Assembly (NCBI RefSeq): GCF_000485905.1 | Contig: NC_022664.1 | Coordinates: 124,001 to 188,000 of the forward strand | Direction: 5' to 3' | From: Spiribacter curvatus | GTDB taxonomy: Bacteria > Pseudomonadota > Gammaproteobacteria > Nitrococcales > Nitrococcaceae | DNA: 64,000 nucleotides | Shown: in pieces, positions 23,561-32,562 of the stretch | Layout: every line of letters starts with the position of its first letter | Position numbering within the stretch: the first letter of the stretch is position 1 | Made by a program: the position numbers and the translations under genes | The notes under the pieces: model-generated | Seen by the model: only the letters and a program-made list of their open reading frames with translations | Database searches by the model: none | What the model was told of the DNA's origin: nothing

Positions 23561-24679
23561 CTATTCATCCATCCACTGACTGCTGCCCATGGCCTGCGCC
23601 CGCTCGAGGGTCGCCTGCGGGTCACGGCGACTGCGCCTGACCGAAGGATCAGCCTCTGGCCAGCCCTGCACATGATCCACCACCAGATCCGTGAGCATGT
23701 CGACATGATCCTCGCGCGCATTGAGTGCGCGGATGTAGCGCAGGTGCTCGCCACCGTTGTCTTCGAAGATCTCGGCGTTCTCGCCCTCGATTTCCTCAAG
23801 CGTCTCAAGGCAGTCGGCGGAAAAGCCGGGACAGATGACGTCCAGGGTCTTCATGCCGGATTCCGCGAGCGACTTCACGGTCTCGTCGGTATAGGGCTGC
23901 AGCCAGACCTCACGCCCGAACAGCGACTGGAAGGTCACCTGCCACTCATCGTCCGCCAGTTCCAGCTGTTCGGCGACCAGACGGGCGGTCTTCTGGCACT
24001 GGCAATGATAGTTATCGCCGTTGAGCAGGTATCGCCGCGGCATCCCGTGGAAGGAGAACAGCATCTTCTCAGGCTTGCCATGGACTTCGCGATGCTCACG
24101 GATACTGTTCGCAAGCGCTGTGATGTAGCCGGGATCGTCGTGGTACTGGCCGACCAGCCGAAGCTCGGGGATCTTGCGCCACTTCTTGAGCTCATCGAAG
24201 ACGGCATCATAGGTCGAACCGACGGTGGTTGCCGAATACTGCGGATAGAGCGGCAGCACCACGATGCGCTCTGCCCCCTCATCCCGGAGTTCCTGGAGCT
24301 TTTCGCGGATCGACGGGTTGCCGTAGCGCATTGCAAGCTTGACCGAGACGGGCCCGTTCATCCGCTCCTGCAGCCGCTCATCGATCGCCGCGGTCTGTTG
24401 CTTGCCGATGGTCAGCAGCGGGGAACCGCCTTCCTCCCAGACTTCCGCGTAGGCGGCGGCGGATTTCTTGGGCCGGGTACGCAGTATCACCCCATGAAGC
24501 AGTAGCCACCAGAGCACCCGGTTGATCTCCACAACACGCGGGTCGCCCAGAAACTCCGCAAGATAGCGGCGAAGTGCGGACGTTGTCGGCGCATCGGGCG
24601 TGCCAAGGTTGGTGACCAGCACGCCCAGACGCGGGGCATCATCGTGGCGTGCGTTGGGCTTGGAAGTGTACATCGGCAT
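23561..24679 (-). CDS. hemH: Ferrochelatase
   Basis: Last enzyme of protohaem synthesis, inserting Fe2+ into protoporphyrin IX, 372 aa. It shows GVLVTNLGTPDAPTTSALRR, VVLPLYPQYSATTVGS, the catalytic His in LFSFHGMPRRYL, and VICPGFSADCLETLEEI. Cys residues (HCQCQ and ADC) resemble the cluster-binding types, though this is not proven. The C-terminal 20 residues are extra relative to E. coli. The upstream gap to the lipoprotein stop is 126 bp. Confidence 0.95.
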   Translation of the reverse strand: MPMYTSKPNARHDDAPRLGVLVTNLGTPDAPTTSALRRYLAEFLGDPRVVEINRVLWWLLLHGVILRTRPKKSAAAYAEVWEEGGSPLLTIGKQQTAAIDERLQERMNGPVSVKLAMRYGNPSIREKLQELRDEGAERIVVLPLYPQYSATTVGSTYDAVFDELKKWRKIPELRLVGQYHDDPGYITALANSIREHREVHGKPEKMLFSFHGMPRRYLLNGDNYHCQCQKTARLVAEQLELADDEWQVTFQSLFGREVWLQPYTDETVKSLAESGMKTLDVICPGFSADCLETLEEIEGENAEIFEDNGGEHLRYIRALNAREDHVDMLTDLVVDHVQGWPEADPSVRRSRRDPQATLERAQAMGSSQWMDE

Positions 24680-24805
24680 GTCGATTGACCTTGCATTTGA
24701 GATTAAAAGGCAATGATAGGCCGGAATGAGCGACGGGGAAAATGCAACAATCTGGATGGATTGATAGTCGCCGTCTATCCAATTCAGGCCGTTGGATTCA
24801 CTGGA

Positions 24806-25498
24806 TCATTCTCCGTCGTCGCTGACCATCCCGCGTGCCGGCAGGCTCCGGGTCAGCTGATCAACCAGCACGGCGGTCTGCTCCTGGCGCTGGGTGGACA
24901 GGGCATCACCGGCAACGCCACCGCCCACAGCGCCACCCACGCCGCCGAGAATGGCGCCCGTGTCGCCGTCACCGCCGACCTCCGCGCCAATGATGCCGCC
25001 ACCGATCGCGCCCAGTATCTGACCCGCCCGACGGGTCATGTCCGCACCGGTGCGTGCACTGCCGGAAGCCGACCAGAGGATCGTGCCGTTGCTCACATCC
25101 ACCATCTGGCCGCTCATGCTCATGTCGTCGCCGAATTCAGGGACGTTGACCAGCACGACACTGTCGACGTTGAGAATCTCGCCTGCCTTCGCCGCTCCCG
25201 AGGCAGTCGTCACATCCGAACGGGAGAAATCCTGTTCGGTGAGAACGGTCTTGATCTGGCTGCGCTCGACCGGGCTGTAGCCGCGGCCCAGCAGCGCCTG
25301 ATTGAACATGCTGGCAACCTGATCCCGGGCCGCCTGGCCGCCGATACCATCCACCGAGACCACGGCGGTGCGCTCCACCGTCGCGAAGTCATAGCTGCGG
25401 TTGTACTCCCCGCTACCGCTGACCGAGGCGCAACCCGCGACCAGCAGTGCGATGGCCATCAGGGCCCCAAAAGTCAGTAAGCGCTGTGTTGTTGGCAT
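24806..25498 (-). CDS. Outer-membrane lipoprotein, CsgG/LpoB-like fold with glycine-zipper
   Basis: 230 aa. The lipobox LLVAGCAS ends a lipoprotein signal peptide (Cys near residue 23). The central part (EILNVDSVVLVNVPEFG; MVDVSNGTILWSASG) resembles the nucleotide-free CsgG/LpoB-type assembly domain. A Gly-rich hydrophobic stretch (about 160-200, GAIGGGIIGAEVGGDGDTG) is a glycine zipper that may insert in membranes. I cannot assign a cell process: it could be envelope assembly or stress. It is monocistronic as far as can be seen. Confidence 0.65.
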   Translation of the reverse strand: MPTTQRLLTFGALMAIALLVAGCASVSGSGEYNRSYDFATVERTAVVSVDGIGGQAARDQVASMFNQALLGRGYSPVERSQIKTVLTEQDFSRSDVTTASGAAKAGEILNVDSVVLVNVPEFGDDMSMSGQMVDVSNGTILWSASGSARTGADMTRRAGQILGAIGGGIIGAEVGGDGDTGAILGGVGGAVGGGVAGDALSTQRQEQTAVLVDQLTRSLPARGMVSDDGE

Positions 25499-25581
25499 GG
25501 GTTCGCTCCATCGTCGTGTTCAGTGATCAGACCGTGAGCTTGCCTGATCATTCATCTGTTTGATTCTAGCGCACCAATGCG

Positions 25582-27993
25582 TCAGCCGGCGTCGCCGTCA
25601 TGTCCCCCCTCGAGGTGATGGGCCATGGGCGACCACTGCCCGTCGCTGGTATAGCGCCACGCAAGCCGGCCCTGATTGTCCATCGCCAGCAAGTGCAGCC
25701 AGCGGTTGTCGAACAATGCCTGTACCGAGGGATGCCGGGCGAGCGTGTCGCTGATCGCCGCTTTTGGCGCCTGGATGGCGACGGTCAGTCGCAGGGGGTC
25801 ATGGCGTCGACCCTCACCGTCGTGGACCGACTGCCATGGCAGACCGGTACGCAGCATCCCGCCGTTGCCCTCAAGCACGCCGATGCCACCGACGATGTTG
25901 TGAATCAGCTTGTTACCAGCGCCAAATAGCGCCGGAGCGACGGCGGAGCCGTAGTACTGGAGGCTGATCCAGCTCGCAACGATCACCGGTGCGGTGAGGA
26001 TGAGCTCGAGGACCGGATAGTCCTGACCGGCGTCCGCACGCCAGTCGTAATCATGGAGGAATGCCTGTCCGCCCAGATCGATACCCCGGGTAACGGTTCG
26101 AGGAGCGGCGATCAGCATCTGACACCCGGCGAGCCCCCACTCGGGCCGGACTTCGGACCAGTCCCGAGCACGCCGTTCAATGGCTCGGGTGCTCTCGGCA
26201 TGGGGCAGCGACCGGCCGCGCTCGGTTCGGGCGAGCTCGCCAGCGTCGGCCATCCAGGTCTGCACGCGTATTAGCAGGTCCCGGTCCACCGCTGTTTCGA
26301 GGTCCTGATCATAGAGCTGGACCCGGTCACGGGTGGTGTCATGCAGACCGGCCATGAAGCAGGTGTCCTCGGGGAACGTGATGCCCCGATTCTTGAGGCC
26401 GGCGCGCACCGATGTGTCATTGAGCAGCCCGGCCAGTAAGCGTGCGTTGACGTCACCGGCATAGCCGCCACAGGCGCCGCACTGCAGAGCGCTGCCATGG
26501 GGGTTGTTGGTGACACTCGCGCCATGGCCCATGAGCAGAACAAGCGGTGCGAACCCATCGGTCAGCGACATCGCCCGCAGGATCGTCTCGGCGGTATCAA
26601 CACGTTCACGGGCCGCCGGTAGCGGTGTGAGGTGCGGCGTTGGCCCACCCGGTAGTGGCCTGTCGGCGATGCCCAGGGCCTCCCGGGCGAGCCGGGTGAT
26701 GTAGACCGGCCCCATGGCCTCGACAAACGCGAATGATGAGACCGCCGCCAGTTTGAACCGTCCCCAGGCCCGCTTGGCGCGCGCCGTATGGCGCCGTGCC
26801 GTGTCCGCGGCGTCCTGCCCGCCACCGCCCGCACGCGAGTGAAGGCTGGGCTGGAGCAGCGCCGGCAGCCGCGACTCCTGCAGATCGGAGGCGAAGCCCT
26901 GATGTGTGACCGGGACACCGAAAAAACCCGCAAATCCCATTGTCTGTGCCGCCGGTACCACCTGCTCCAGCGCGCGTCGAAAGACCTCCGAGCGGACATC
27001 GATGCAGAACGCCGCCTGCAGGGCGGGCCGCGGCGCCGCATTCGGTGGAACCGATTCGGTATCGTCATCGGTTGTGCCCATCGCCTCGGCGAGTTGACGC
27101 TGACGGGCACGCTCGGCCGCCTCCTGGAGAATCTCGTCGACCACATCGTCCGCGCTCAGGGTCACGGGTTGAGCATGGCGGGCTCTGGCATCCGCCCAGG
27201 CCGCGCTCAGTGCATCGCCGTAGTGGGTGAACAGCGCCTCGTCCCAGAGCAGGCGGATCGCCAGCAGCTCGACCAGGGTGGAGTCGGTGTCGCCCTCGAG
27301 CTCCGCCTGCCATTGCTGGTAACGGGCGTACTGCGCCCATCCCCCCAGCGTGAGTAGCAGGCTGTGCCAGTAGGTGGGCAGCATCTCTGGCGTCAGTTGG
27401 AGCCGTTCAATGGCGCGCTGCAGATAGATGCCGGGGCGGTCGGGCGCGTCGGCGACAAAGCGTGCAAACCCGGTCAGCCCGAGGATCTCCGGCGTCAGGT
27501 CATGGACGGCATGGCTGCGGAAGGCCGTCCAGGTGTCACCGCGTCGGGGTGCCGCCCACAGCGCCTGTCCCTGGTCGAAGTAGCCGCCGGCCCAGTGGCC
27601 GATGCGCTCCTCGACGATCTCCGGCCAGTCCGTCCCCGAGATCGATCGCGCCAGCTCGGCGACGGTCGGTGTCGGTTCAGCCGCAGGCCGGGGCTGTCGT
27701 GCCGCTGCCATCAGCTGTTCGCAGTCGGCGGGCCGCTCGGCGTGTGGTGAGGCCATCAACGCAGCCAGCAGATCGGCCTCAGTCATCGTGGCGGCGTCCA
27801 ACTGCTCGCAGTGCCAGGCCCGTGGTGCAATCGCGTCGATCCCGCCAATCCGGCGCAGTCGGGCATGGGTGTCCGCGAGTGTCTGATGCGTCTGACCCAT
27901 GAACGGATTGACGGCGACGGAGGCGGACAGGGGCCAGAGCGGCGGGATCTGGCGGCCGACCTGATCGGCGATGATCATCGGATCAGCGGACAT
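25582..27993 (-). CDS. dabA: Inorganic-carbon transporter subunit DabA (DUF2309)
   Basis: 803 aa cytoplasmic, membrane-attached subunit of the DAB energy-coupled CO2-to-bicarbonate system. The beta-carbonic-anhydrase-like zinc site is visible: CIDVRSE (Cys and Asp about residues 330 and 332), MGHGAS (His about 488) and CGACGGYAG (Cys about 504). ATG 27993 overlaps the dabB end by 11 bp; an upstream in-frame start would add 16 non-conserved residues. It supplies bicarbonate to the cytoplasm in autotrophs and in many heterotrophs with high anaplerotic demand. No carboxysome or RubisCO genes are in the window. Confidence 0.93.
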   Translation of the reverse strand: MSADPMIIADQVGRQIPPLWPLSASVAVNPFMGQTHQTLADTHARLRRIGGIDAIAPRAWHCEQLDAATMTEADLLAALMASPHAERPADCEQLMAAARQPRPAAEPTPTVAELARSISGTDWPEIVEERIGHWAGGYFDQGQALWAAPRRGDTWTAFRSHAVHDLTPEILGLTGFARFVADAPDRPGIYLQRAIERLQLTPEMLPTYWHSLLLTLGGWAQYARYQQWQAELEGDTDSTLVELLAIRLLWDEALFTHYGDALSAAWADARARHAQPVTLSADDVVDEILQEAAERARQRQLAEAMGTTDDDTESVPPNAAPRPALQAAFCIDVRSEVFRRALEQVVPAAQTMGFAGFFGVPVTHQGFASDLQESRLPALLQPSLHSRAGGGGQDAADTARRHTARAKRAWGRFKLAAVSSFAFVEAMGPVYITRLAREALGIADRPLPGGPTPHLTPLPAARERVDTAETILRAMSLTDGFAPLVLLMGHGASVTNNPHGSALQCGACGGYAGDVNARLLAGLLNDTSVRAGLKNRGITFPEDTCFMAGLHDTTRDRVQLYDQDLETAVDRDLLIRVQTWMADAGELARTERGRSLPHAESTRAIERRARDWSEVRPEWGLAGCQMLIAAPRTVTRGIDLGGQAFLHDYDWRADAGQDYPVLELILTAPVIVASWISLQYYGSAVAPALFGAGNKLIHNIVGGIGVLEGNGGMLRTGLPWQSVHDGEGRRHDPLRLTVAIQAPKAAISDTLARHPSVQALFDNRWLHLLAMDNQGRLAWRYTSDGQWSPMAHHLEGGHDGDAG

Positions 27994-29542
27994 GGGGATC
28001 TCCGTAGTGGCCGAGCAGGCGCTCGACGAGAACGTGGACATACAGGCCGTTGGCGAGATGCACCCGCAATCCCCCCACCGCCGGGTGATAGGCCCAGAGG
28101 GGGAAGAGCGCCTGAGCCAGCGCGACCAGCCCGAAGCTGGTGACGGTCAGTATCAGCAGTGCCCACTCCAGGGGGCCGGGCGCCGGTGCCACCGGTAGCG
28201 CGCGGGCGGTGAAGGCATCCGCACCGATCTGGAGCGTGAAATAGCTGATCGACGCGCCGACGGAGTAGAGCGCGGTGCGTCGGGTCAGTGTGCGCGGCGC
28301 GGCATCGGCGAGGCCCTGAGCGATTAGATAGGCGACACCGAAAATCAGCATGGCGCCGAGCGCGATGGCCTGAGGGGGCTTGTCATCGAGGCCGAAGGCG
28401 AACCCGATCACCCCGAAGATCAGCAGGGCGATGAGGAAGGCGCGGCCCACCGCCCTCGGGCTTGGAGTGGCGACCGGCCCGGGGCGGCGGATGTTGGCGA
28501 CGCCGTCGATGGCGGCGCCGGAGAACAGGAACGCATGAGCCTTATAAAGTGAGTGGGCGACGATATGCAGTAGCGCGAGTGGGAATAGCGCAAGACCGCA
28601 CTGCATGATCATGAACCCCATCTGCGCGATGGTTGACCAGGCAAGCGAGGTTTTCACCGCGGACTGGGTCAGCATGACCATGGCACCAAACAGGGCCGTG
28701 AAGCCGCCCACGACCACCAGCACGGCGAGCACTCCGGGGCTCAGCAGGGCAACATCGGCGAGGCGGATCAGCAGGAAGCCGCCGGCATTGACCACGCCGG
28801 CATGGAGCAGGGCCGACACCGGTGTTGGGGCCTCCATTACCGTCGTGAGCCAGCCATGGGTGGGGAATTGCGCCGACTTGAGCAGTGCGGCGACGGCCAG
28901 CAGCGCGACTGTCCCCTGCAGGATGCCGGTGCCGGTGGCGGACCGGGCGCTCTCGAGCACCGTCGCGATATCGGTGCTGTCGAACTGCCAGACCAGCAGC
29001 CCAAGTGCGCCGACCAGGGCGATGTCACCAACCCGCACAAAGACCAGCCGGTTACGGGCGGCACGGACCGCCCGGGGGCGCTCGGCATAAAAGCACAGAA
29101 GCTGCTGGAGGCAGCGACCGGTGACGATCCAGGCCAGCGCGAGTTGGATGAGATTACCCGACTGCACCAGGAGCAGGACCGCGGCCAGCGCCGCCAGCAG
29201 CCAGCCCATGAATACCCCCTGGCGGGCCTCGCCATCGAGATAGACCCGGGCATAGCGCACCACCACCCAGCCGATGAAAGCGACCAGCAGGATCATCGGG
29301 ACGCTGACGCTGTCGACACGGGCGCTCAGACCAATACCGCCGGCACCAAGGAGGGGGCTGGTTCCCGGACCGAAAAGCGCGAATAGGACGGCGGTGGCGA
29401 TGGCGCCACCCAGGGCGACAAGGGTCGCCGCCTCGGCCGCGAGTAACAGTCGCTGTGGCCGCCGCCCGGGTGTCCGAATGGCCAGCAGGGCGACCAGTGC
29501 CAGTGTCGCGGCACTCACTAATGGCAGAAGATAGGCGTTCAT
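27983..29542 (-). CDS. dabB: Inorganic-carbon transporter subunit DabB (NADH dehydrogenase subunit L-like)
   Basis: 519 aa, about 13 membrane helices, of the proton-conducting antiporter family (NuoL/MrpA). HGWLTTVMEAPTPVSALLHA holds the conserved channel Lys/His region, and LAWSTIAQMGFMIMQCGLAL is the Nuo-type motif. It forms the cation-coupled membrane partner of DabA. First gene of dabBA. It faces a LysR gene across a 98-bp space with two clear inverted repeats. Confidence 0.92.
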   Translation of the reverse strand: MNAYLLPLVSAATLALVALLAIRTPGRRPQRLLLAAEAATLVALGGAIATAVLFALFGPGTSPLLGAGGIGLSARVDSVSVPMILLVAFIGWVVVRYARVYLDGEARQGVFMGWLLAALAAVLLLVQSGNLIQLALAWIVTGRCLQQLLCFYAERPRAVRAARNRLVFVRVGDIALVGALGLLVWQFDSTDIATVLESARSATGTGILQGTVALLAVAALLKSAQFPTHGWLTTVMEAPTPVSALLHAGVVNAGGFLLIRLADVALLSPGVLAVLVVVGGFTALFGAMVMLTQSAVKTSLAWSTIAQMGFMIMQCGLALFPLALLHIVAHSLYKAHAFLFSGAAIDGVANIRRPGPVATPSPRAVGRAFLIALLIFGVIGFAFGLDDKPPQAIALGAMLIFGVAYLIAQGLADAAPRTLTRRTALYSVGASISYFTLQIGADAFTARALPVAPAPGPLEWALLILTVTSFGLVALAQALFPLWAYHPAVGGLRVHLANGLYVHVLVERLLGHYGDPHVR

Positions 29543-29573
29543 TGATTCCCCCGGTGATCAGGCTCGGAACATC

Positions 29574-29593
29574 CTAATGAAGACACTCATTAG
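29574..29593. promoter_or_regulatory. Perfect 7-bp inverted repeat, probable LysR operator for dabBA
   Basis: CTAATGA-AGACAC-TCATTAG lies 32 bp upstream of the dabB start in the shared regulatory space with lysR. Perfect symmetry, AT-rich arms and position fit the recognition site of the adjacent LysR protein. Confidence 0.6.
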
Positions 29594-29620
29594 TTAAAAA
29601 TACTGAAATGCGTGCTATAT

Positions 29621-29637
29621 GTTCGATAAAATAGAAC
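29621..29637. promoter_or_regulatory. Second inverted repeat next to the lysR start
   Basis: GTTC-N9-GAAC (with TTC-N9-GAA fitting a T-N11-A LysR box) ends three bases before the lysR ATG. A repressor bound here would block lysR expression, so autoregulation is likely. Confidence 0.45.
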
Positions 29638-29640
29638 GAT

Positions 29641-30510
29641 ATGGCTCAGCTCAATTACCATCATCTCCAGTATTTCCAGGTGGTCGCTCACGAAGGCCAC
29701 CTCACACGGGCGGCCAGGCGCCTGCGGATCTCCCAGTCGGCGCTATCGTCACAGATCCGCCAGCTCGAGGAGCGCCTTGGACAGCCGCTTTTCGAGCGCC
29801 GCGGGCGCGCCCTGCATCTGACCGAGGCAGGGCGGATCGCACTCGACCATGCCGACACCATCTTCGCCACCGGTGATGAGCTGGTGGCTACCCTTCAGCA
29901 GACCGCACGCACCCGACAGGCGCTGCGGGTCGGCGCGCTCGCGACGCTGTCGCGGAATTTCCAGCTCGCCTTCCTGCGTCCGGTCCTCGATCGGGCCGAT
30001 GTCGAGGTGGTGCTGCGCGCCGGCGGGGCCGGTGAGCTATTCGACGCACTGAGCGCCCTGCAGCTGGATGTTGTCCTCACCAACGCGTCGCCGCGGTCGG
30101 ACGCGCTCCATCCGTTCATCACCCATCGCGTCGCGGAACAGCCAGTGAGCCTGATTGGTGTGCCAGCGCTGGTGGATGGCGAGCAGTCACTGCTGAGTCG
30201 CCTGGCGACGTCACCGCTGCTCCTGCCGACCCGCTCCAGTGGCCTGCGCACGGCCTTTGAAGCGGTGCTGGCCCAGTACGATGTGCAACCCCATATCGCC
30301 GCGGAAATCGATGACATGGCGATGCTCCGGCTCCTGACCCGCGAGGGGGTGGGGCTCGCCGTCATTCCTCCGATCGTCGTGCGCGATGAGCTCGATACGG
30401 GGGAATTGCTGGAGGCCGATCGTCTGCCCGCGATGAGCGAGACCTTCTATGCGGTGACCACCGAACGCCGATTCCCCAATCCATTGCTGCGTGAGGTTCT
30501 GTCGGGATGA
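29641..30510 (+). CDS. LysR-family regulator, probably of dabBA
   Basis: 289 aa. The N-terminal helix-turn-helix is in HLTRAARRLRISQSALSSQI (about 19-38), followed by the linker helix and a periplasmic-binding-fold effector domain. Divergent from dabB with palindromes between, a frequent arrangement for DAB operons. The likely signal is low inorganic carbon, but this is inferred from context. Its stop overlaps the next ATG (ATGA), so it is co-expressed with the alpha/beta hydrolase. Confidence 0.85.
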   Translation: MAQLNYHHLQYFQVVAHEGHLTRAARRLRISQSALSSQIRQLEERLGQPLFERRGRALHLTEAGRIALDHADTIFATGDELVATLQQTARTRQALRVGALATLSRNFQLAFLRPVLDRADVEVVLRAGGAGELFDALSALQLDVVLTNASPRSDALHPFITHRVAEQPVSLIGVPALVDGEQSLLSRLATSPLLLPTRSSGLRTAFEAVLAQYDVQPHIAAEIDDMAMLRLLTREGVGLAVIPPIVVRDELDTGELLEADRLPAMSETFYAVTTERRFPNPLLREVLSG

Positions 30511-31403
30511 CGCTGGCATGGATTGGCGGGGCGCTGTTGGTGGTCGTGGCGCTCTCGTGGGCAGCGACGGGGTGGTTGCGGCGAAGCCTGACGGCTCCCC
30601 GGCGATCGGTGGCAGGCAGTCCGGCGGATCACGGAGTCAACGGGGTCGCGGTGCGCGTGCCCACGGTCCGGGGGCGGTGGCTGTCCGGGTGGCTGCTGGA
30701 CGGTGATCCGCGCATCGGGCGCGTGGTCATCTGTCACGGCTGGGGGGTCAATCGATTATTCATGCTGTCACTGGCACGACCACTGCAGCAGGCCGGTTGG
30801 CAGGTCCTGCTGTTCGATGTGCGTAACCATGGCAATAGCGATGCCGATGATTTCTCGTCCATGCCGCGCTTCGCCGAGGATATCCTCGCTGCGGTGACCT
30901 GGCTGCGCCGCGGTGACAGCGGCGATGAGGGGCCATTGGTGCTGGCCGGCCACTCCGTGGGTGCCGCGGCCACCCTGCTGGCGGCGGCCTGGTGCGATGA
31001 TGTCGACGCAGTGATCAGTCTGTCCGGCTTTGTCCATCCAGAGCAGATGATGAAGCGCTGGCTCGCCGCCCGCCATGTGCCGTTCGTGCCCTTTGGCTGG
31101 CTGGTGCTGCGGTATGTTGAAGCCGTCATCGGTTACCGATTCGCCGCCATTGCCCCGGTGGCGGTGATCCGGCGGATCCGCGTGCCGGTGCTGATCGCCC
31201 ATGGGTGTCGCGATCAGGTGATTCCGCCGGCGGATGCCGAGGCGCTCGCAAAGGCCGGTCATCCCGCGACAACGACCCTGGTCTGGCTCGAAGGCGGTCA
31301 TGATCTCAGCGACGAGCTGGCCGACCAATGGCCCCGGCTCGCCGCCTTCCTTGAGGGCGTGGTGGCCGGCATTGCAACCGGGCAATACCGGGGGCAGGAT
31401 TAA
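30507..31403 (+). CDS. Alpha/beta hydrolase
   Basis: 298 aa. A hydrophobic N-terminal helix (about 1-22) suggests membrane anchoring. VICHGWGVNRL supplies the oxyanion-hole region, the nucleophile elbow is AGHSVGAA, and the acid and base candidates lie in AHGCRDQVIPP and GGHD. Substrate unknown. It is translationally coupled to the LysR gene, and a role in carbon uptake is not evident. Confidence 0.75.
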   Translation: MTLAWIGGALLVVVALSWAATGWLRRSLTAPRRSVAGSPADHGVNGVAVRVPTVRGRWLSGWLLDGDPRIGRVVICHGWGVNRLFMLSLARPLQQAGWQVLLFDVRNHGNSDADDFSSMPRFAEDILAAVTWLRRGDSGDEGPLVLAGHSVGAAATLLAAAWCDDVDAVISLSGFVHPEQMMKRWLAARHVPFVPFGWLVLRYVEAVIGYRFAAIAPVAVIRRIRVPVLIAHGCRDQVIPPADAEALAKAGHPATTTLVWLEGGHDLSDELADQWPRLAAFLEGVVAGIATGQYRGQD

Positions 31404-31409
31404 CCGCCT

Positions 31410-32048
31410 ATGGACACCGTGACCGACCAGATCTGCCTCGCCATCCGCCAGCGCATTCTCCAGGGCGATTTCAACGGCGGGGACTTCCTCAAGGAACAAG
31501 CCATCGCCGATGAGCTGGGCGCCTCGACGCCGCCTGTGCACGACGCGCTCGCGCGGCTTGCCGGGGATGGCTGGGTGGAGATCATTCCCTATCGCGGTGC
31601 CCGAGTGATTGAGTGGACCCGCGAGGACAGCCACGAGGTCTTCGAGCTCAGGGCGCTGCTCGAGGCCTATGCCGCCCGACGTGCCGCGGTTCGCATCCGT
31701 GCCACGCAACTGACCCGACTGCGCGCGGTGGTCGATCAGGAATGGACACTGCTGAGGCGTCCCGAACCCCCACATGATGCGCTGAGCGATCTCAATCTCG
31801 AGTTCCACCAGACCATCCTGGCAGCAGCGGGCAGCCGCCGGCTGCAGCGCTCGCTGGAAACCGTCCTGCACGGGGCAATCTCGGCACGTAGTACCTACGG
31901 ACTTACCCGACCAGTCATGGAGAATGCACTTGATGAGCATGCCCGGATCGTCGATGCGCTGGCCCATGCCGATGGCGAGCGTGCTGGTGAGTTGATGCAG
32001 GTGCATATCCTTTCTGTGGCCCGTGGCCAGCCCGAGCAACCGGGCTGA
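31410..32048 (+). CDS. GntR-family (FCD) transcriptional regulator
   Basis: 212 aa. The N-terminal winged helix (IRQRILQGDFNGGDFLKEQA; IADELGASTPPVHDALARL) is followed by an all-helical FCD effector domain with the metal ligands suggested by EFHQTI and DEHARIV. It begins 6 bp after the hydrolase stop. FadR/FCD regulators usually sense carboxylic acids, but the target here is not visible. Confidence 0.82.
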   Translation: MDTVTDQICLAIRQRILQGDFNGGDFLKEQAIADELGASTPPVHDALARLAGDGWVEIIPYRGARVIEWTREDSHEVFELRALLEAYAARRAAVRIRATQLTRLRAVVDQEWTLLRRPEPPHDALSDLNLEFHQTILAAAGSRRLQRSLETVLHGAISARSTYGLTRPVMENALDEHARIVDALAHADGERAGELMQVHILSVARGQPEQPG

Positions 32049-32169
32049 CGAAGCGGTACCCGATCACGGTTTCCCGGTCATTCGTCTACTAAATTAGTAC
32101 TCGAATTTGATTGCGACTCGCCGGTGGCGTGGCTAGCGTCCGGTAAGTCTGGGGAAACAGGGGGTCGCC

Positions 32170-32529
32170 ATGGACCGGCAGACGGTGCTCAACGACGCGC
32201 ACCTGACCGAGCAGCTGAGGGAGGCGATAACGCCGGCGCTCCCCTACGGTGCATCACTGATTCCGCTGGATATCCTGGTGGCGGTGACGCGGGCGCATCA
32301 CCGCCAGCGGCCGTTGAGCGTCAAGCAGCTGCTGGCCATGCTGCCGTACTCCGTGACCGGGATCCGCTATAACCTTGCACAGCTGGTGGCTGATGGCTGG
32401 TTGATCAAGTCCCGTCAGGGCGAGGACCGACGCCTGGTCCGGCTGCTTCCCACAGAGCGCGTCATCAATGCCTTCGCCGAGGTCCGGGAGCGGAGTGCTT
32501 GCCTCCGGGCGCCCGGGCCCTCAGCATGA
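32170..32529 (+). CDS. Small winged-helix DNA-binding protein
   Basis: 119 aa, MarR-like: HHRQRPLSVKQLLAMLPYSV then IRYNLAQLVADGWLIKSRQG and EDRRLVRLLPTERVI give the recognition helix and beta wing. No effector domain is present. Downstream is the oxidoreductase gene with a strong GGAGGAG site. The function is likely local regulation. The 121-bp upstream space is AT-rich around 32087-32112. Confidence 0.65.
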   Translation: MDRQTVLNDAHLTEQLREAITPALPYGASLIPLDILVAVTRAHHRQRPLSVKQLLAMLPYSVTGIRYNLAQLVADGWLIKSRQGEDRRLVRLLPTERVINAFAEVRERSACLRAPGPSA

Positions 32530-32562
32530 TCGGGATCAACGGTCCCGATCATTGCGGAGGAG

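Noticed and set aside
27562-27573. GCGCCTGTCCCT in dabA as a motif copy
   Set aside because: The first base differs from the GTG core, and the sequence encodes an ordinary GQGQALW part of DabA.
25582-29542. Reading dabB as a NADH dehydrogenase subunit and dabA as an unknown protein
   Set aside because: The DabA zinc-site residues (CIDVR, HGAS, CGACGG) and the two-gene order identify the carbon-uptake pair. No other Nuo genes adjoin.
30768-32039. A 423-codon open frame antisense to the hydrolase and GntR genes
   Set aside because: High-GC DNA keeps antisense frames open. It lacks any recognised motif, spans two clearly conserved genes, and has no ribosome-binding site.
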